Translations under genes and position numbers: made by a program
The notes under the pieces: model-generated
What the model was told of the DNA's origin: nothing
The model's database searches: none
Seen by the model: only the letters and a program-made list of their open reading frames with translations
Shown: in pieces, positions 1-9,747 of the stretch
How the letters are laid out: every line of letters starts with the position of its first letter
Position numbering within the stretch: position 1 is the stretch's first letter
Assembly (NCBI GenBank): GCA_036873135.1
Contig: JAPTYO010000017.1
Coordinates: 1,860,001-1,924,000, forward strand
DNA from: Clarkia xantiana subsp. parviflora
Taxonomy: Eukaryota > Streptophyta > Magnoliopsida > Myrtales > Onagraceae
Length of the DNA: 64,000 bases
Direction of reading: 5' to 3'

Positions 1-456
1 TGATGGGAGGTCGTGGCGGACCCTGCCCCCAAGCTCGAGGCCTACCGCGAGGATGACCTCAACACCCTCCAACTGGTCCAGCTTTACCGTTGGGGGGACT
101 CCTTCATACCCCTCGACGCCAACAAACTCATGGAGAAGGATCTGATTCATATCGGAGTCCGGCTCCTCGACTCTGCTTCCAAAGATTTAGTCATCTGGGT
201 AATTCTTCTAACCACTTTGTCTTTTATTTTTGCAGCCAAGAAGGCTTCTCTGCTGACTCATCTCATGTTGAAGCAGGGCGAGACTGATGCCGTCCCAGGT
301 GGCTCCAAGAGGAAGCGAAAGTCGCTGAAGAAGGGAGCTTCTTCTTCCGCCACTCCTTCTGCTGCCCCTCCGTCCGAGGAGCAGGCCGTGGCCAAGCGTG
401 CCAGGAGGGAGGAAATTGACCAAGCCTTTGGGGTCTTTCAATCACTCAAATACTGA
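1..456 (+). pseudogene. Antisense gene of element A, upstream coding part (window starts inside it)
   Basis: This is the upstream portion of the antisense gene. From about base 13 the protein contains QLYRWGDSF and GVRLLD blocks that match the minus-strand gene of element C (QLYRWGDSF, GIRLLD). The frame begins with a TGA at 1-3; C has the same TGA at the matching place. A 37-nt stretch (199-235) has a GTAAT start, a CTAAC branch-point-like site and a TTTTTGCAG end, and the equivalent 38-nt stretch occurs in C. It looks like a very short intron, although the frame reads through it. After it come a basic nuclear-signal-like stretch (SKRKRKSLKK) and an alanine/serine-rich linker. About 98 bp not found in C, flanked by TTCAAT at 437-442 and 535-540, breaks the frame before the next coding part. 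The domain similar to PF04195 that lies upstream in C would be outside the window. Confidence 0.6.
199..235 (+). other. Candidate very short intron in antisense gene of A
   Basis: The stretch starts GTAATTC, has TTCTAAC like a plant branch point, and ends in a T-rich run plus GCAG. C has the matching 38-nt stretch at 60991-61028 (minus) with the same ends. In C the reading frame stops inside it, so removal would be needed there. At 37-38 nt it is shorter than typical plant introns, and in A removal would shift the frame, so this is uncertain. Confidence 0.35.
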
Positions 457-538
457 TATTTCTATGCAATGGTTTGGATCATCCCTGTATACAATCTACA
501 TGTAGTATACTGATAAATCTATTTCGTACCTTCGTTCA

Positions 539-2110
539 ATGAGAAAGACCGCCGAGGAAGGTAAGCGTGTCCGTCGTGCTATTAAAAGATATATGAAACT
601 GGTTCCCAAGGAGTTTATCCCCGCTGATCGGGAATCGCGGGTCCGAGAAATAAAGTACATCCTTCGAGGAGAAACCCCCCGCGTTCTCAAGGCGGGATAT
701 TACAACGTCTTTGGGAAGAACCAACACTTCGATCGTCAAATCATCTGGTGCCCTAAGGATACTCTTCCTGACTTTATTCGTCCCGCCACCGCAGGTCCAT
801 CGGAGGCTGTCACTCCGAGGCGAGCTGCTACTCCAGCCTGGGCCGCGACTCCACCAGCGCCGGCGACGGAGGAAACCCCGACGGAAACTCAGTTCCGTCA
901 GGTGACTGATCTGGAGGCTTCTCCTTCCTCCGAGGAGCCCGCTGAAGGTGGCCTGCTTTTCCGCCGAAAGTCAGGTCAAAGCAGCCTGAGGCCCGTCGTG
1001 GAGGATGTGTCCCAGAGTCCTCCTCCCGAGTTCCGGACTCCGACTCCCGAGCCACCGGCCGAGGTGGCTCCTCCGGCTGAAAGTTCCGGGGTCATCCCCC
1101 CTCTCCCCGTGGATGAAAATCTTTACAAGATTTTCACCCCCGACCAGGGGACGATGCCTTGGGACCCGATCGAGTCTCTCCGAGGGGTTCCACTCCAGCG
1201 GGGAAACCTTGATCCTGAATTGGCCCTGCATCTGCTGGCGGGGTCAATTCCTCCAGCCTTGAGGCGGCCCATATCCTTGGCGCGGGAGGACATCGAGGAG
1301 GAGCTCCGTGCTATGGCCATCCGCCGGATGGAGGTAAAACTTTACCTTTGCTTTATTTTCGTCATCGTTCTTTGCCTTTGACCATCGGATTCTAATCCTT
1401 TTTCCTTTCCATCTTAGGAAACCGCGGACCAGCAGCGCTGCTTCGGCTTCATCCTGGCTCTCAAGGGTGCTTTGGAGGAAGCTCAAGCTAAGTCGGACCC
1501 CGACGCGCTGGCCAAGCTCCAGGTGGACCTCGACGAGGCTGTGGCGGCCAAGAATAAGATGGCCAAGGAGAAAACTCTCCATGACGAGATAGCTTCGGGC
1601 CTGCTCAAGCAGGTTCAGGATCACGAGGCTGTCATGCGTCGGGAGCGGAAGATTGTCCAGGCGGATCAGCAGCGGAACGAGTCGGAGAGGAGGCAGCTAA
1701 TCCGCGAGAAGGGTGTTCTCGCGGCAGCCCTCGCGGAGGCCAAGGCCCAGGGCCACGAGGAAGGTCGCCTGCAGGGTCGCGAGGAGGGTCGTCTACAAGG
1801 CCGCGAGGAGTACCGGAATTCTGAAGACTTCAAGGTGGATGCTGTAGGGTTCTGCAAGTCCGAGGTGGAGAACGTCCTGTTCAATGCCGTCGAAGAACTC
1901 TACACAGCCTATGAGGATTCCATCGACTTCAAGAAGTCCGAGACTCTCGCTCCTTTCGCGGAGAAGTACTTCAACCTCCCAGCGGAGAGTGAAGAGACTG
2001 ATGTCGTGGACCCGACTTCGCGGACTGCGGAGCCTTCTGCCCAGGCCCCTCCGAACCTTGCTCCCTCCAACGCCGCTGATGACCCGACTTCCAACAAGGA
2101 CCGAGCTTAA
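539..2110 (+). CDS. Antisense spliced gene of element A: proline-rich and coiled-coil part
   Basis: Two exons, 539-1333 and 1418-2110, join in phase across an 84-nt intron. The first exon encodes a conserved block (TAEEGK to RVLKAGYYN, residues about 5-65), a proline/serine/threonine-rich linker (about 85-190) and a second conserved block (DPIESLRGVPL and SLAREDIEEELRAMA, about 215-265). The second exon begins ETADQQRCFGF and continues as a long heptad-rich coiled coil with an EEGRLQGREEGRLQG repeat. It ends in a conserved AVEELY, APFAEKYFNL region and an acidic/proline tail before TAA at 2108-2110. C carries the same order with the intron in the same position. Function is unknown. The family is known as extra antisense ORFs of Tat elements; a DNA- or RNA-binding or structural role is only a guess. 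It runs convergent to A's gag-pol. Confidence 0.72.
1334..1417 (+). other. Intron of the antisense gene in element A
   Basis: The donor is GAG|GTAAAA; a T-rich tract follows with CTAAT near the end, and the acceptor is ATCTTAG|GAA. The unspliced frame hits TGA inside. Removing 84 nt joins ...RRME to ETADQQRCFGF in frame. Element C has an intron at the same codon boundary (59878-59957), which strongly supports it. Confidence 0.8.
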
Positions 2111-2317
2111 TACTCTATCTTTTAGTCCTTGTAGTTTTTCTCCTTTATCTTTTGTATTGGAACTCCTAGGCCTTTGCGCCCTTATATAAGAAATTTCTTC
2201 CAACTATTTTGGTTCCGGTAATCATCTGCGCTATTTAAAGCAACTTTAGACTCGTTACTCAGAACGTTCTGATGCACCATTTAAGATGACTTCATATGTC
2301 CTTCCGACGCTTTACTC

Positions 2318-2612
2318 GAGACTTTACCACTTAAGGTTTCTCGTCCTATCGGGATTTTACCATTTAAGGTTTCTCATCCAATCGGGACTTCACCACTTAA
2401 GGTTTCTCATCCAATCGGGACTTCACCACTTAAGGTTTCTCATCCAATCGGGACTTCACAACTTAAGGTTTCTCATCCAATCGGGACTTCACCACTTAAG
2501 GTTTCTCATCCAATCGGGACTTCACCACTTAAGGTTTCTCATCCAATCGGGACTTCACCACTTAAGGTTTCTCATCCAATCGGGACTTTACCACTTAACG
2601 TTTCTCATCCCT
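2318..2612. repeat. 33-bp tandem repeat array, about 9 copies (element A)
   Basis: The unit is GGTTTCTCATCCAATCGGGA plus CTTCACCACTTAA, repeated head to tail at 33-bp spacing (for example units starting at 2401 and 2434). Middle copies are nearly identical and the edge copies diverge. On the minus strand the unit contains CCTTAAGTGGTG, close to the core of C's arrays (CCTTAAGTGGCG/GTG). The array lies between the ends of two convergent genes. The ORF that crosses it (2286-2741) is a repeat artefact. Confidence 0.93.
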
Positions 2613-2639
2613 GCCTTCCGAGACCACGTCATTTTACAG

Positions 2640-3020
2640 CGCCAAATCAGACGACTTTTGATCGTACCCCTTAAGGGCTTTTATCGCGCCCTTCTAGACG
2701 GCTTAATCGTACCCTTTAAGGCTTTTGGCCGCGTCATATAGACGACTTATGCGGACCCGTTAGGGATTTTTCATACCCGTTAAGGCTTTTGGCCGCATCA
2801 TATAGACGACTCACGCGGACCCATTAGGGCCTTTTCGTACCTAGGCTTTTGGTTGCATCATAAAGACGACTTACTCGTACCCCGTAGGGCTTTTGTCCGT
2901 ACCCCAAAAGGCTTTTTATCGCGCCATAAAGACGACTTACTCGTACCTCGTAAGGATTTTCTCGTACCTCGGAAGGCTTTTTATCGTACCTCAGAAGGCT
3001 TTTGTCACGACCTTCGGGAC
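2640..3020. repeat. Degenerate tandem repeat array with CGTACC..AAGGCTTTT motif (element A)
   Basis: The array is an imperfect repetition of a CGTACCnCGTAAGGCTTTT motif alternating with CGCGTCATATAGACGACTTA. The spacing varies and copies are partly lost. It follows the 33-bp array directly and ends shortly before the pol stop codon. It is a second, older array of the kind seen in the 3' regions of Retand-like elements. Confidence 0.8.
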
Positions 3021-3145
3021 GTCTTACTAATAATTAGAATAAATCTAAAAACTATTTGATCGGAAGCAACTTCGTTTATTGATAATTCAAAGCTTTGCTT
3101 ACATCGGATTGATAGATAACTTGCGCCATTCGCGGCGACTTAATA

Positions 3146-4686
3146 TCAAACATGATACTTCTTCAAGTGTGCGCCACTGAAGGAATGCTTCAACGTCTTG
3201 CCATCAAGGTCCTCTAATTTGTATGCATTGGGTGCTGGCATCCCTACGATTTTGTAAGGTCCTTCCCATTTCGGTGATAGCTTGTTGATCCGATCTTGGT
3301 GAACGAACTCGTTCCTCCGCCAGACAAGTTCTCCAACGAAGAATTGTCGGGACCTGACACGTCGATTTTAATATCGGGCTGTTGCCAGACGCATCCGAGC
3401 CTGGACTTCGTCAGCCTTCCACCTCTTCTCCTCGAGTAAGTCCAAGTCTAGACGTCTGATTTCCTCGTTTTTCAGAGGCTCGTAATATTTCGCACGATGG
3501 GACGCCACCGCTATCTCCACGGGAGCGACTGCCTCCGTGCCATAGACCAGGCCGAACGGAGTCTCCCCCGTCGATTGTTTGGGTGTTGTTCTAACAGCCC
3601 ACAGCACATTTTCGAGCTCATCCAGCCAATGGCCCTTCAAGGCGTAGACTCTCTTCTTCAAGCCATCCATCACGATCTTGTTGGCTGATTCTACTTGGCC
3701 ATTGGTCTGAGCATGGCGGACTGAAGCTGTCCGATGCTCAATGTTCAACTCCTCTAGGTACTCCTTCAACTGGGCCCCATTGAACGGAGGGCCATTGTCA
3801 CTGATCAACACTCGAGGAACCCCATACCGGGATATGATCTGAGTTTGAAGGAACTTGAGGATCTGCTGTCCTGTCATTTTGGCTAACGCTTTTGCCTCTA
3901 TCCACTTTGAGAAATAATCGATAGCCACGAGTAGATACTTGCACTGACCTTTCGCTTGGGGAAGAGGTCCCACCAAATCAATGCCCCATTGCGCGAAGGG
4001 CCAAGCATCCTGATGGGCATCAAGTCCGCAGCGGGAGCCACGATATTTGGAGCGTACCTCTGGCATGCATCACAGGATTGGACCATCGCTGTCGCTTCCT
4101 TGTTCATCGAAGGCCAATAGTAGCCTAGGTTCAACGCCTTCCTCACGATAGATCAGGCCCCTTCATGACAGGCCGCGACTCCCTCGTGTAGCTCTCTCAG
4201 GATCCGATTCGTATCAGGCTCCGCCACACATTTCAGAAAAGGCTTCACATGCCCCCTCTTGTATAACTGGTTGTCCACCATCACGTAATCGTTCGCAATT
4301 CGACGCAGCCTGATAGCTGCCACTTCGTCATCGGGGAGTGCCCCGGTAGTCAGGTATGTGACCATCGGGGTCATCCAGGTGGGTTTCTCCTCTTCCTCCG
4401 ATCCTGCTTCAATAGCGCAAACCTCCGACGGATCGATGGTTGGGAGAATCACTCTTTCCAGGAAATGCACCTTCCGATTCTCCTCAGGGGCCACTCCTAG
4501 AGAAAACTTGCTTAAGGCATCTGCCTCCGCGTTTTCTTCCCTCGGGATCGCCTCGATATCGAAGCTTTTGAAGCTTCCCTTCAAAGTCTGCACCTCGTGC
4601 AAATACTTCCTCATTGTCGGGCTCTTGGCTTCATAGTTTCCCTGGACCTGATTCACGATCAAGCTGGCATCGCACTTTACTTTCAA
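3146..4686 (-). pseudogene. pol: Element A pol, distal part: end of aRNase H and integrase (frameshifted)
   Basis: This continues the polyprotein after a one-base insertion near 4684. It encodes the rest of the second RNase H (CDASLIVNQVQGNYEAKSP), then the integrase zinc-binding region (LHEGVAACHEGA; RKALNLGYYWP; SCDACQRYAP). The integrase core follows, with WGIDLVGPLP, ISDNG and TASVRHAQTNGQVESANK, i.e. the D, D and E of the catalytic triad. The C-terminal domain ends KKYHV and TGA at 3146-3148. Breaks against copy C are: a stop at about 4153 (CGA to TGA type), a one-base loss near 4012 and a stop at about 3366. The integrase core itself (4066-3368) is still open. Integrase would insert the cDNA into the host genome. 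The broken frame means A probably cannot make it. Confidence 0.92.
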
Positions 4687-7600
4687 ATGTTGACCCCCGT
4701 AGCCTTGGCAATCTTGAGGCCCGTGATGAGAGCATCATACTTCGCTTCATTGTTGGTGGCCTTTAATGTCAAGGCCAAAGCATATCGCAGGGGCTCGCCT
4801 CCACCGGGCGGTATCAATACGAATCCTGCCCCCGATCCTTCTACACTTGATGAACCATCAGTGTACATCTCCCAAGTATTCTCCTGATTTGGCTGTTCTG
4901 GCTGTTCTATTATCGGAATCGGGACCTCCGTGGTTGCCCCCTCTGCGGGACCCGTTGCTTCTAGATCAGGTGCCGTAGACTCAGCTATGAAATCCGCCAA
5001 TGCCTGGCCCTTAATGGCAGTTCGCAGAGCAAAATGTATACGGAACTCCGTAAGCTCGATAGCCCATTTCACCAATCTCCCCGACGCCTCCGGTCGGTTC
5101 AAAAAGTGCTTCAAGGGCTGATTTGTCAACACTGTAACCTCGTGGGCATGGAAGTAAGGTCGGAGCTTCCGAGCGGCAATAATTAACGCAAAGAGATACT
5201 TCTCAATGGTGGGATAGTTCATTTCTGATTTGGAAAATGCCTTGCTTACATAATAGACAGGCACTTGGTTGCCCTTGACAATCTTAATCAAAACAGAACT
5301 AACAGCAACATCAGAAACAGCCAAATAGAGATAAAGCGGCTCGCCTGGAGCCGGTTTCGCCAACGGCGGGAGGGTACGGAGATGCTGCTTGAGTGCTTGG
5401 AATACCTCCTCGCACTTGTCAGACCATTCAAACTTCTTGTGAGCCCTTAGCACATCAAAAAATGGCATGGCTCTGTCACTCGCCTTGGATAAGAATCGAT
5501 TCATCGCGGCCAACCGGCCGTTCAGCACTTGAACCTCCTGATGAGTCTTCGGGGACTGCATCTCTTCGATTGCACGCAGCTTCTCAGGATTCACCTCGAT
5601 TCCTCTCTGGCTCACCATGAACCCTAGGAACTTCCCCGAGTTCACCCCGAAAGCATATTTGTCTTGGTTTAGCCGAACCTGATGAAACCTCATCCGTTCA
5701 AACTCCGCCACCAAGTTTTGGATGTGGTCTCCTGCCTGTCGGGAATTCACGAGCATGTCATCCACATAAGCCTCCATGGTCTTCCCCAACATGTCTCCGA
5801 ACAACTTGTTTACCATCCGCTGGTAAGTTGCTCCGGCATTGATTAATCCGAAGGGCATCACGTCGTAGTGGTAGACGTCGTTGTCAGCGTAAAAAGCTGT
5901 GTGGGGGGCATCCTCCTTCGCCATCTTGATCTGGTTGTATCCAGAGTAGGCATCCATGAAGCTCAACAGCTCATGTCCCGCTGTTGCATCCACCAACTGG
6001 TCGATCTTCGGGAGTGGGTAGCAATCCTTCGGGCAGGCCTTGTTCAAGTCGCGGAAATCGACACACATCCGCCACTTCCCATTACTCTTTCGCACCAGGA
6101 CTGGGTTAGCAACCCATGTCTGGAATCGGAGCTCCTTGATGAATCCAGCGTCGAGCAGTCTGCCCACCTTCTGCTGGATCGCGATCCTCTTATCTGCGCC
6201 CATTGGACGCCTCCTCTGCGCGATAGGCTTGGTTGCGGGATCAATCTTCAGCTCGTGCACTATCACGTTGGGGCTGATTCTTGGCATATCACTCGGGGAC
6301 CAGGCAAACAGCTCCTTGAACTCCTTCAGGAGCTTGATCAACTCTCGGGCTCTTTCCTCCGACAAAGCAGACCCGATCTTCACCTTCCTTCGAGGTCCAT
6401 CAATCTCAACCTCCTTCAAATCTTCCATGGGGGCAGGCCGCCCAAACTCCTCTCGAGGATCGGCATCGGTTTGCAGGACAGTCATGGCTTCCCTTCTTCT
6501 CCTTCGAGTGGCATTAACATAGCACTTTAATGACGCCACCTGGTCGCCCTTAACTTCTCCGACACCGTGGTCAGTCGGGAACTTCATCTTCTGGTGTACG
6601 GTTGAAGCCACTGCCATGAGAGGGTTGATGGTGGTCCTCCCGATAATAGCATTGTATGTTCCCGCGGATTCTACCACGACGAAGTCCACGTTCCACCGTT
6701 CCATCTTCCAGCCACTACCAAACTCAACCGGTAAGGTAATCATCCCCAGCGGATAGGAGGTCGATCCGGAGAAGCCCACCATAGGAAAGTTCACCTGTGT
6801 CAGGTCCTTTTTCGTCTTACCCATGGCTTCCAGGGCATCCATAAAAAGAATGTCGGAGGAGCTCCCTCCGTCTATGAGGATCCGCTTCATCTCGAATCCG
6901 TCCACGTCCAGGGTTACAACCAAGGCGTCATCGTGGGGGCTCTCCACGCCTATCAAATCTTCCGCCGAGAAAGAAATCACCATTTCCTCCTTTAGAGTCC
7001 ACGACCGGGACCTCTTGCCTAGCACCACGGCAGCGGAGATGCGAGAAGCATAATTCTCCCGAGAAGCGGTGGTGTCACCTCCCGCTGCCATTCCTCCGTG
7101 AATGACGTTAATGGTCCCCCGTCTCTCCTTACGGGTACCGGAACCAGAGGGCTCCGACTCGACCTTCTTCTTCTTCGGGGATCGATCACGGGACTTGGAA
7201 CGGGACCGTGACCGACTTTTGGAACGGGACCGGCACCTTCCTCTTTCGATGATCTCCTTAAGCTTCCCCTTCTGGATCAGCTTTTCTATCTCCTTCTTCA
7301 TCTCCCGACAGTTATCCGTGTCGTGACCATTGGCTCGATGGTACCGACAATAACGATCTGAGCGGCCTCCCAGAAACTCTCCTTCCTTCCTCGGGGGGTA
7401 TCGGGCGAGACCCTGCCGATCCATCACGGCTAGCACGGAGGTCATCGAGCTGTTGATGGGAACACTACGACCATCGCGGTTATCCTTCTTCGGAGGACGC
7501 CTGTCCTCCCTTCTCTCGGGTCGACCGCGGTTCCTACTCCCCTCCGACTTGTCGCTCCCTTTGCGATCATCCGATAGCTTGGACGATGGCTTTCTTCTTG

Positions 7601-8801
7601 CTGACTTCGGAGGATCCAGCTCTCCAGCAGCAATCTTCGACTCCTGCACGTCGATTTGCTGCTTCACCCTTGCTTGCAGGGCCTCCATGCTCCACACAGC
7701 CTTCGCGGCCACACTATGCATCAAATCGGAACCATAAGGAGCAGTCAAGTTCCGAAGGAAAGTTCGGATGGTCTCCCCCTCCGATATCTCTTCGTCAATC
7801 TCCGCGGCACTGGCAGTGAACCGTTGGTAGTAGTATGCCAACGACTCGTCGGACCTCTGAACCACCTGGGTCAGAAACCTTACACTCTTCAAGAGACGCC
7901 TTCGACCTTGGTACTGCTTGATGAAGCGGTCGTGCATATCGGCCCAGCAGGTAATGCTTCCCGGCGGTAGGCTGAAGAACCATGTCATGGCCCTTTCTCC
8001 CAAGGTGATCGGGAACAGCAAACAAATAAGATCGTCATTCGAAGTCCTACCCATACAGGCCTGGACATGTCTCTGAACATGGCGAACCGGGTCTCCTTCA
8101 CCATCATACTCCTTGATGGTTGGTATACCTAGCCCGGGCGGGGCGACAGTATCTATTAGTCGCGGAACGAAAGGATGGCTGGATCGATCCCTCAGCTCCG
8201 ATGTCATTTGCTTCTGATCGCCCATGCAGATGCTGACGATTTTCACCACCTGATCGGGGGTGATGGGGCCATTCAGGGGAATGGTCCTGTTTTGCACTGG
8301 TCCCGGGCCGTCGACCACGAACTTCTCCAAGTGCGCGGGTTCCTTGCCCCTATTCCTGGGCTGAACCTCCCGAACCTCCTGTTCTTCTGGAACCACCCTC
8401 GGAGGAGGTGGGGGCAGCTCTTCTCGTGGAGGTAACTCCTCTGCTCTCCTGGCAGCCTCTCTCTTATCCAACAGAGCCTCCATGGCCGCCAAGAACATAG
8501 GCATGGCATCTGCTACTGCCTTTGCCAACTCCGAATTTGAGGAAGAGCCTACTTCCCTTCGCGGGACTTCCTCTCCGTGCCCCACCGGGTTTGGGGGAGC
8601 ATCCACTTCCCTTCGCGGGATATCCTGCCTGTTCCGCATCGTGTCTCGGACTGAGACCTCCTCATCACCATGCCCCCCTGTCTGAGAAACAGCAGGGTTC
8701 TCACCTTGTTCGGCAACATGCTCCGGCAACGGGGAATTCACAGTTCCAGCGGGGCGAGAGCTGCCGGCCTGAACTTGTTTCTTCTTGCCACCACCGGCCA
8801 T
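4683..8801 (-). CDS. gag-pol: Element A Gag-protease-RT-RNase H polyprotein, open over 1372 codons
   Basis: The start is ATG at 8801 (MAGGGKKK), 39 nt inside the PBS. Domains follow in order. The Gag core is at about residues 220-330 (IKEYDGEGDPVRHVQ; AMTWFFSLPPG). A zinc-knuckle-like CRYHRANGHDTDNC is near 483-497, then a basic Ser-Arg tail (about 520-545). Aspartic protease LIDGGSSSDIL is near 637. RT spans about 880-1080 with MCVDFRDLNKACPKD and catalytic YVDDML near 1012. A gypsy-type RNase H (about 1110-1230) is followed by a second, archaeal-type RNase H beginning MYTDGSSSVEGSGAGF near 1311. Two RNase H domains are a mark of the Tat lineage. The frame ends at TGA at 4683 because of one extra base; coding continues in the next frame. 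The product would form virus-like particles and copy element RNA to DNA. Confidence 0.95.
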   Translation of the reverse strand: MAGGGKKKQVQAGSSRPAGTVNSPLPEHVAEQGENPAVSQTGGHGDEEVSVRDTMRNRQDIPRREVDAPPNPVGHGEEVPRREVGSSSNSELAKAVADAMPMFLAAMEALLDKREAARRAEELPPREELPPPPPRVVPEEQEVREVQPRNRGKEPAHLEKFVVDGPGPVQNRTIPLNGPITPDQVVKIVSICMGDQKQMTSELRDRSSHPFVPRLIDTVAPPGLGIPTIKEYDGEGDPVRHVQRHVQACMGRTSNDDLICLLFPITLGERAMTWFFSLPPGSITCWADMHDRFIKQYQGRRRLLKSVRFLTQVVQRSDESLAYYYQRFTASAAEIDEEISEGETIRTFLRNLTAPYGSDLMHSVAAKAVWSMEALQARVKQQIDVQESKIAAGELDPPKSARRKPSSKLSDDRKGSDKSEGSRNRGRPERREDRRPPKKDNRDGRSVPINSSMTSVLAVMDRQGLARYPPRKEGEFLGGRSDRYCRYHRANGHDTDNCREMKKEIEKLIQKGKLKEIIERGRCRSRSKSRSRSRSKSRDRSPKKKKVESEPSGSGTRKERRGTINVIHGGMAAGGDTTASRENYASRISAAVVLGKRSRSWTLKEEMVISFSAEDLIGVESPHDDALVVTLDVDGFEMKRILIDGGSSSDILFMDALEAMGKTKKDLTQVNFPMVGFSGSTSYPLGMITLPVEFGSGWKMERWNVDFVVVESAGTYNAIIGRTTINPLMAVASTVHQKMKFPTDHGVGEVKGDQVASLKCYVNATRRRRREAMTVLQTDADPREEFGRPAPMEDLKEVEIDGPRRKVKIGSALSEERARELIKLLKEFKELFAWSPSDMPRISPNVIVHELKIDPATKPIAQRRRPMGADKRIAIQQKVGRLLDAGFIKELRFQTWVANPVLVRKSNGKWRMCVDFRDLNKACPKDCYPLPKIDQLVDATAGHELLSFMDAYSGYNQIKMAKEDAPHTAFYADNDVYHYDVMPFGLINAGATYQRMVNKLFGDMLGKTMEAYVDDMLVNSRQAGDHIQNLVAEFERMRFHQVRLNQDKYAFGVNSGKFLGFMVSQRGIEVNPEKLRAIEEMQSPKTHQEVQVLNGRLAAMNRFLSKASDRAMPFFDVLRAHKKFEWSDKCEEVFQALKQHLRTLPPLAKPAPGEPLYLYLAVSDVAVSSVLIKIVKGNQVPVYYVSKAFSKSEMNYPTIEKYLFALIIAARKLRPYFHAHEVTVLTNQPLKHFLNRPEASGRLVKWAIELTEFRIHFALRTAIKGQALADFIAESTAPDLEATGPAEGATTEVPIPIIEQPEQPNQENTWEMYTDGSSSVEGSGAGFVLIPPGGGEPLRYALALTLKATNNEAKYDALITGLKIAKATGVNI

Positions 8802-8840
8802 TGATCTGGTAGAAACTATTTTGGCCTTTTATTATGCTTC

Positions 8841-8856
8841 CCACAGACGGCGCCAA
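8841..8856 (-). other. Primer binding site of element A
   Basis: Read on the minus strand it is TTGGCGCCGTCTGTGG, directly after the LTR. TGGCGCCGT matches the 3' end expected for a plant tRNA-Asp; the rest matches less well. C has the same site. Confidence 0.85.
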
Positions 8857-9615
8857 TGTTGGATCACAGGGGAAGCTCCGTTACGTCCTTGACGGCAAGC
8901 TTGGACTCCTGGGCTCCGCGTAATCCTGCAAAAGGGGATGACCTAGGTGGTGACCCAGAATCCCTCTCCGATGCTTAAATGAGTATATGATCAATGGGGT
9001 GGCAGCAGTAATCTAAGTGTGTATTAGATGATGTGCTTTCTGAGGTAACTTCCTCCTTTATATAGGAGGGGAAGTTACTCAGTTACCTGTGACCGTGATT
9101 GGCCGTTTTGCCCATGATTCCGCATATCTCGCTACGATTCCGTATATCTCGTTCAGGATTCCATATATCTCGCCCCACGCTCCGCGTATCTTGCCCACTC
9201 TCCGAGTATCTTGGGCACACCCTGCGTATCTCGGGGGAGTTTATCTATATCTTTAACCGTCTTCCCACTACTCTATCTAGTAGGCGGGTTTCTCGGTCTT
9301 ATCCTCTGATCACAAGTCCCAACTCTTGTCGGGGACTCCAGAGTTATCTTCATTCTAGGTCACCATCCAGGACCCTTTGTCTCACGAGAGAGGTCTAGCC
9401 TCCGCGGGGCTTTATTATCGGGGCCTTTACTAAGGCATATCGGGGCCTACTCAGAGGCTTCTTGTCGGGAGCATTCAGCTCATGCGTCGGGACCGCTGAA
9501 GTCGGGACCCTTCGTACTGGGCCTCTAAGCCTTCCAGGCTTTTCACGAGGCCCACTGGACCTACTCGCCGTCCATTGGCTGTTAACAGGGCTAACGATTA
9601 CATCGGAACCCATCA
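8857..9615 (-). repeat. 5' LTR of element A (759 bp)
   Basis: On the minus strand it begins TGATGGGTTCCGATG and ends GATCCAACA, i.e. TG..CA, abutting the PBS. Both ends match the LTRs of element C (TGATGGGTTTTGATA..GATCCAACA), as does the block around the TATA box and the block near GATGCTTAAATGAGTAT. The middle is strongly diverged, so A and C are distinct subfamilies. The 3' LTR partner is outside the window. Confidence 0.9.
9055..9065 (-). promoter_or_regulatory. TATA box of element A 5' LTR
   Basis: CTATATAAAGG on the minus strand, in the sequence CCTCCTATATAAAGGAGG. The equivalent CCTATATAAAGGAAGG is in C's LTR (51071-51086). About 200 nt separate it from the PBS, so it probably drives the sense transcript. 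Confidence 0.7.
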
Positions 9616-9747
9616 AAGAGAAGGAGGTCGTTGAGCCAGACCCTGTTATTGGGAAGGGGAAGGCCCATGCTATTGTCTAGGAGATGACAACGAATGTTGA
9701 TGTCTTGTCTAATATTTCTCCTGTGGATCCTCTATTAAGCCTGAGAG

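Larger units (their letters stand above)
1..9615 (-). mobile_element. Element A: Tat-type Ty3/gypsy LTR retrotransposon (3' LTR outside window)
   Basis: The element reads on the minus strand: 5' LTR 8857-9615, primer binding site 8841-8856, gag-pol 8801-3146, two tandem-repeat arrays between 3020 and 2318, then a convergent plus-strand gene (1-2110). The window opens inside that gene, so its first part and the 3' LTR lie to the left of base 1. The domain order with two RNase H domains, plus an extra antisense ORF and repeats between pol and the 3' LTR, is known from the Tat/Retand group. A is inserted in element B: B's own antisense gene resumes at 9616, and AAGAG (9616-9620) should be the right copy of the 5-bp target duplication. 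The left copy cannot be seen. With only two frameshifts and two stops in about 5.6 kb of gag-pol, A is the least decayed Tat element here. Confidence 0.93.

Noticed and set aside
2286..2741. 151-codon plus-strand ORF with repeated HHLRFLIQSGL
   Set aside because: It is only the translation of the 33-bp tandem array (33 is a multiple of three, so the frame stays open).
5868..6530. 220-codon plus-strand ORF opposite RT of A (and 54062-54676 opposite RT of C)
   Set aside because: Both are antisense shadows of the conserved RT coding region and contain no domain of their own.
4683..8801. Endogenous pararetrovirus as the source of the RT
   Set aside because: LTRs, a target duplication in the related copy, an integrase with the DDE triad and the Tat domain order fit an LTR retrotransposon.
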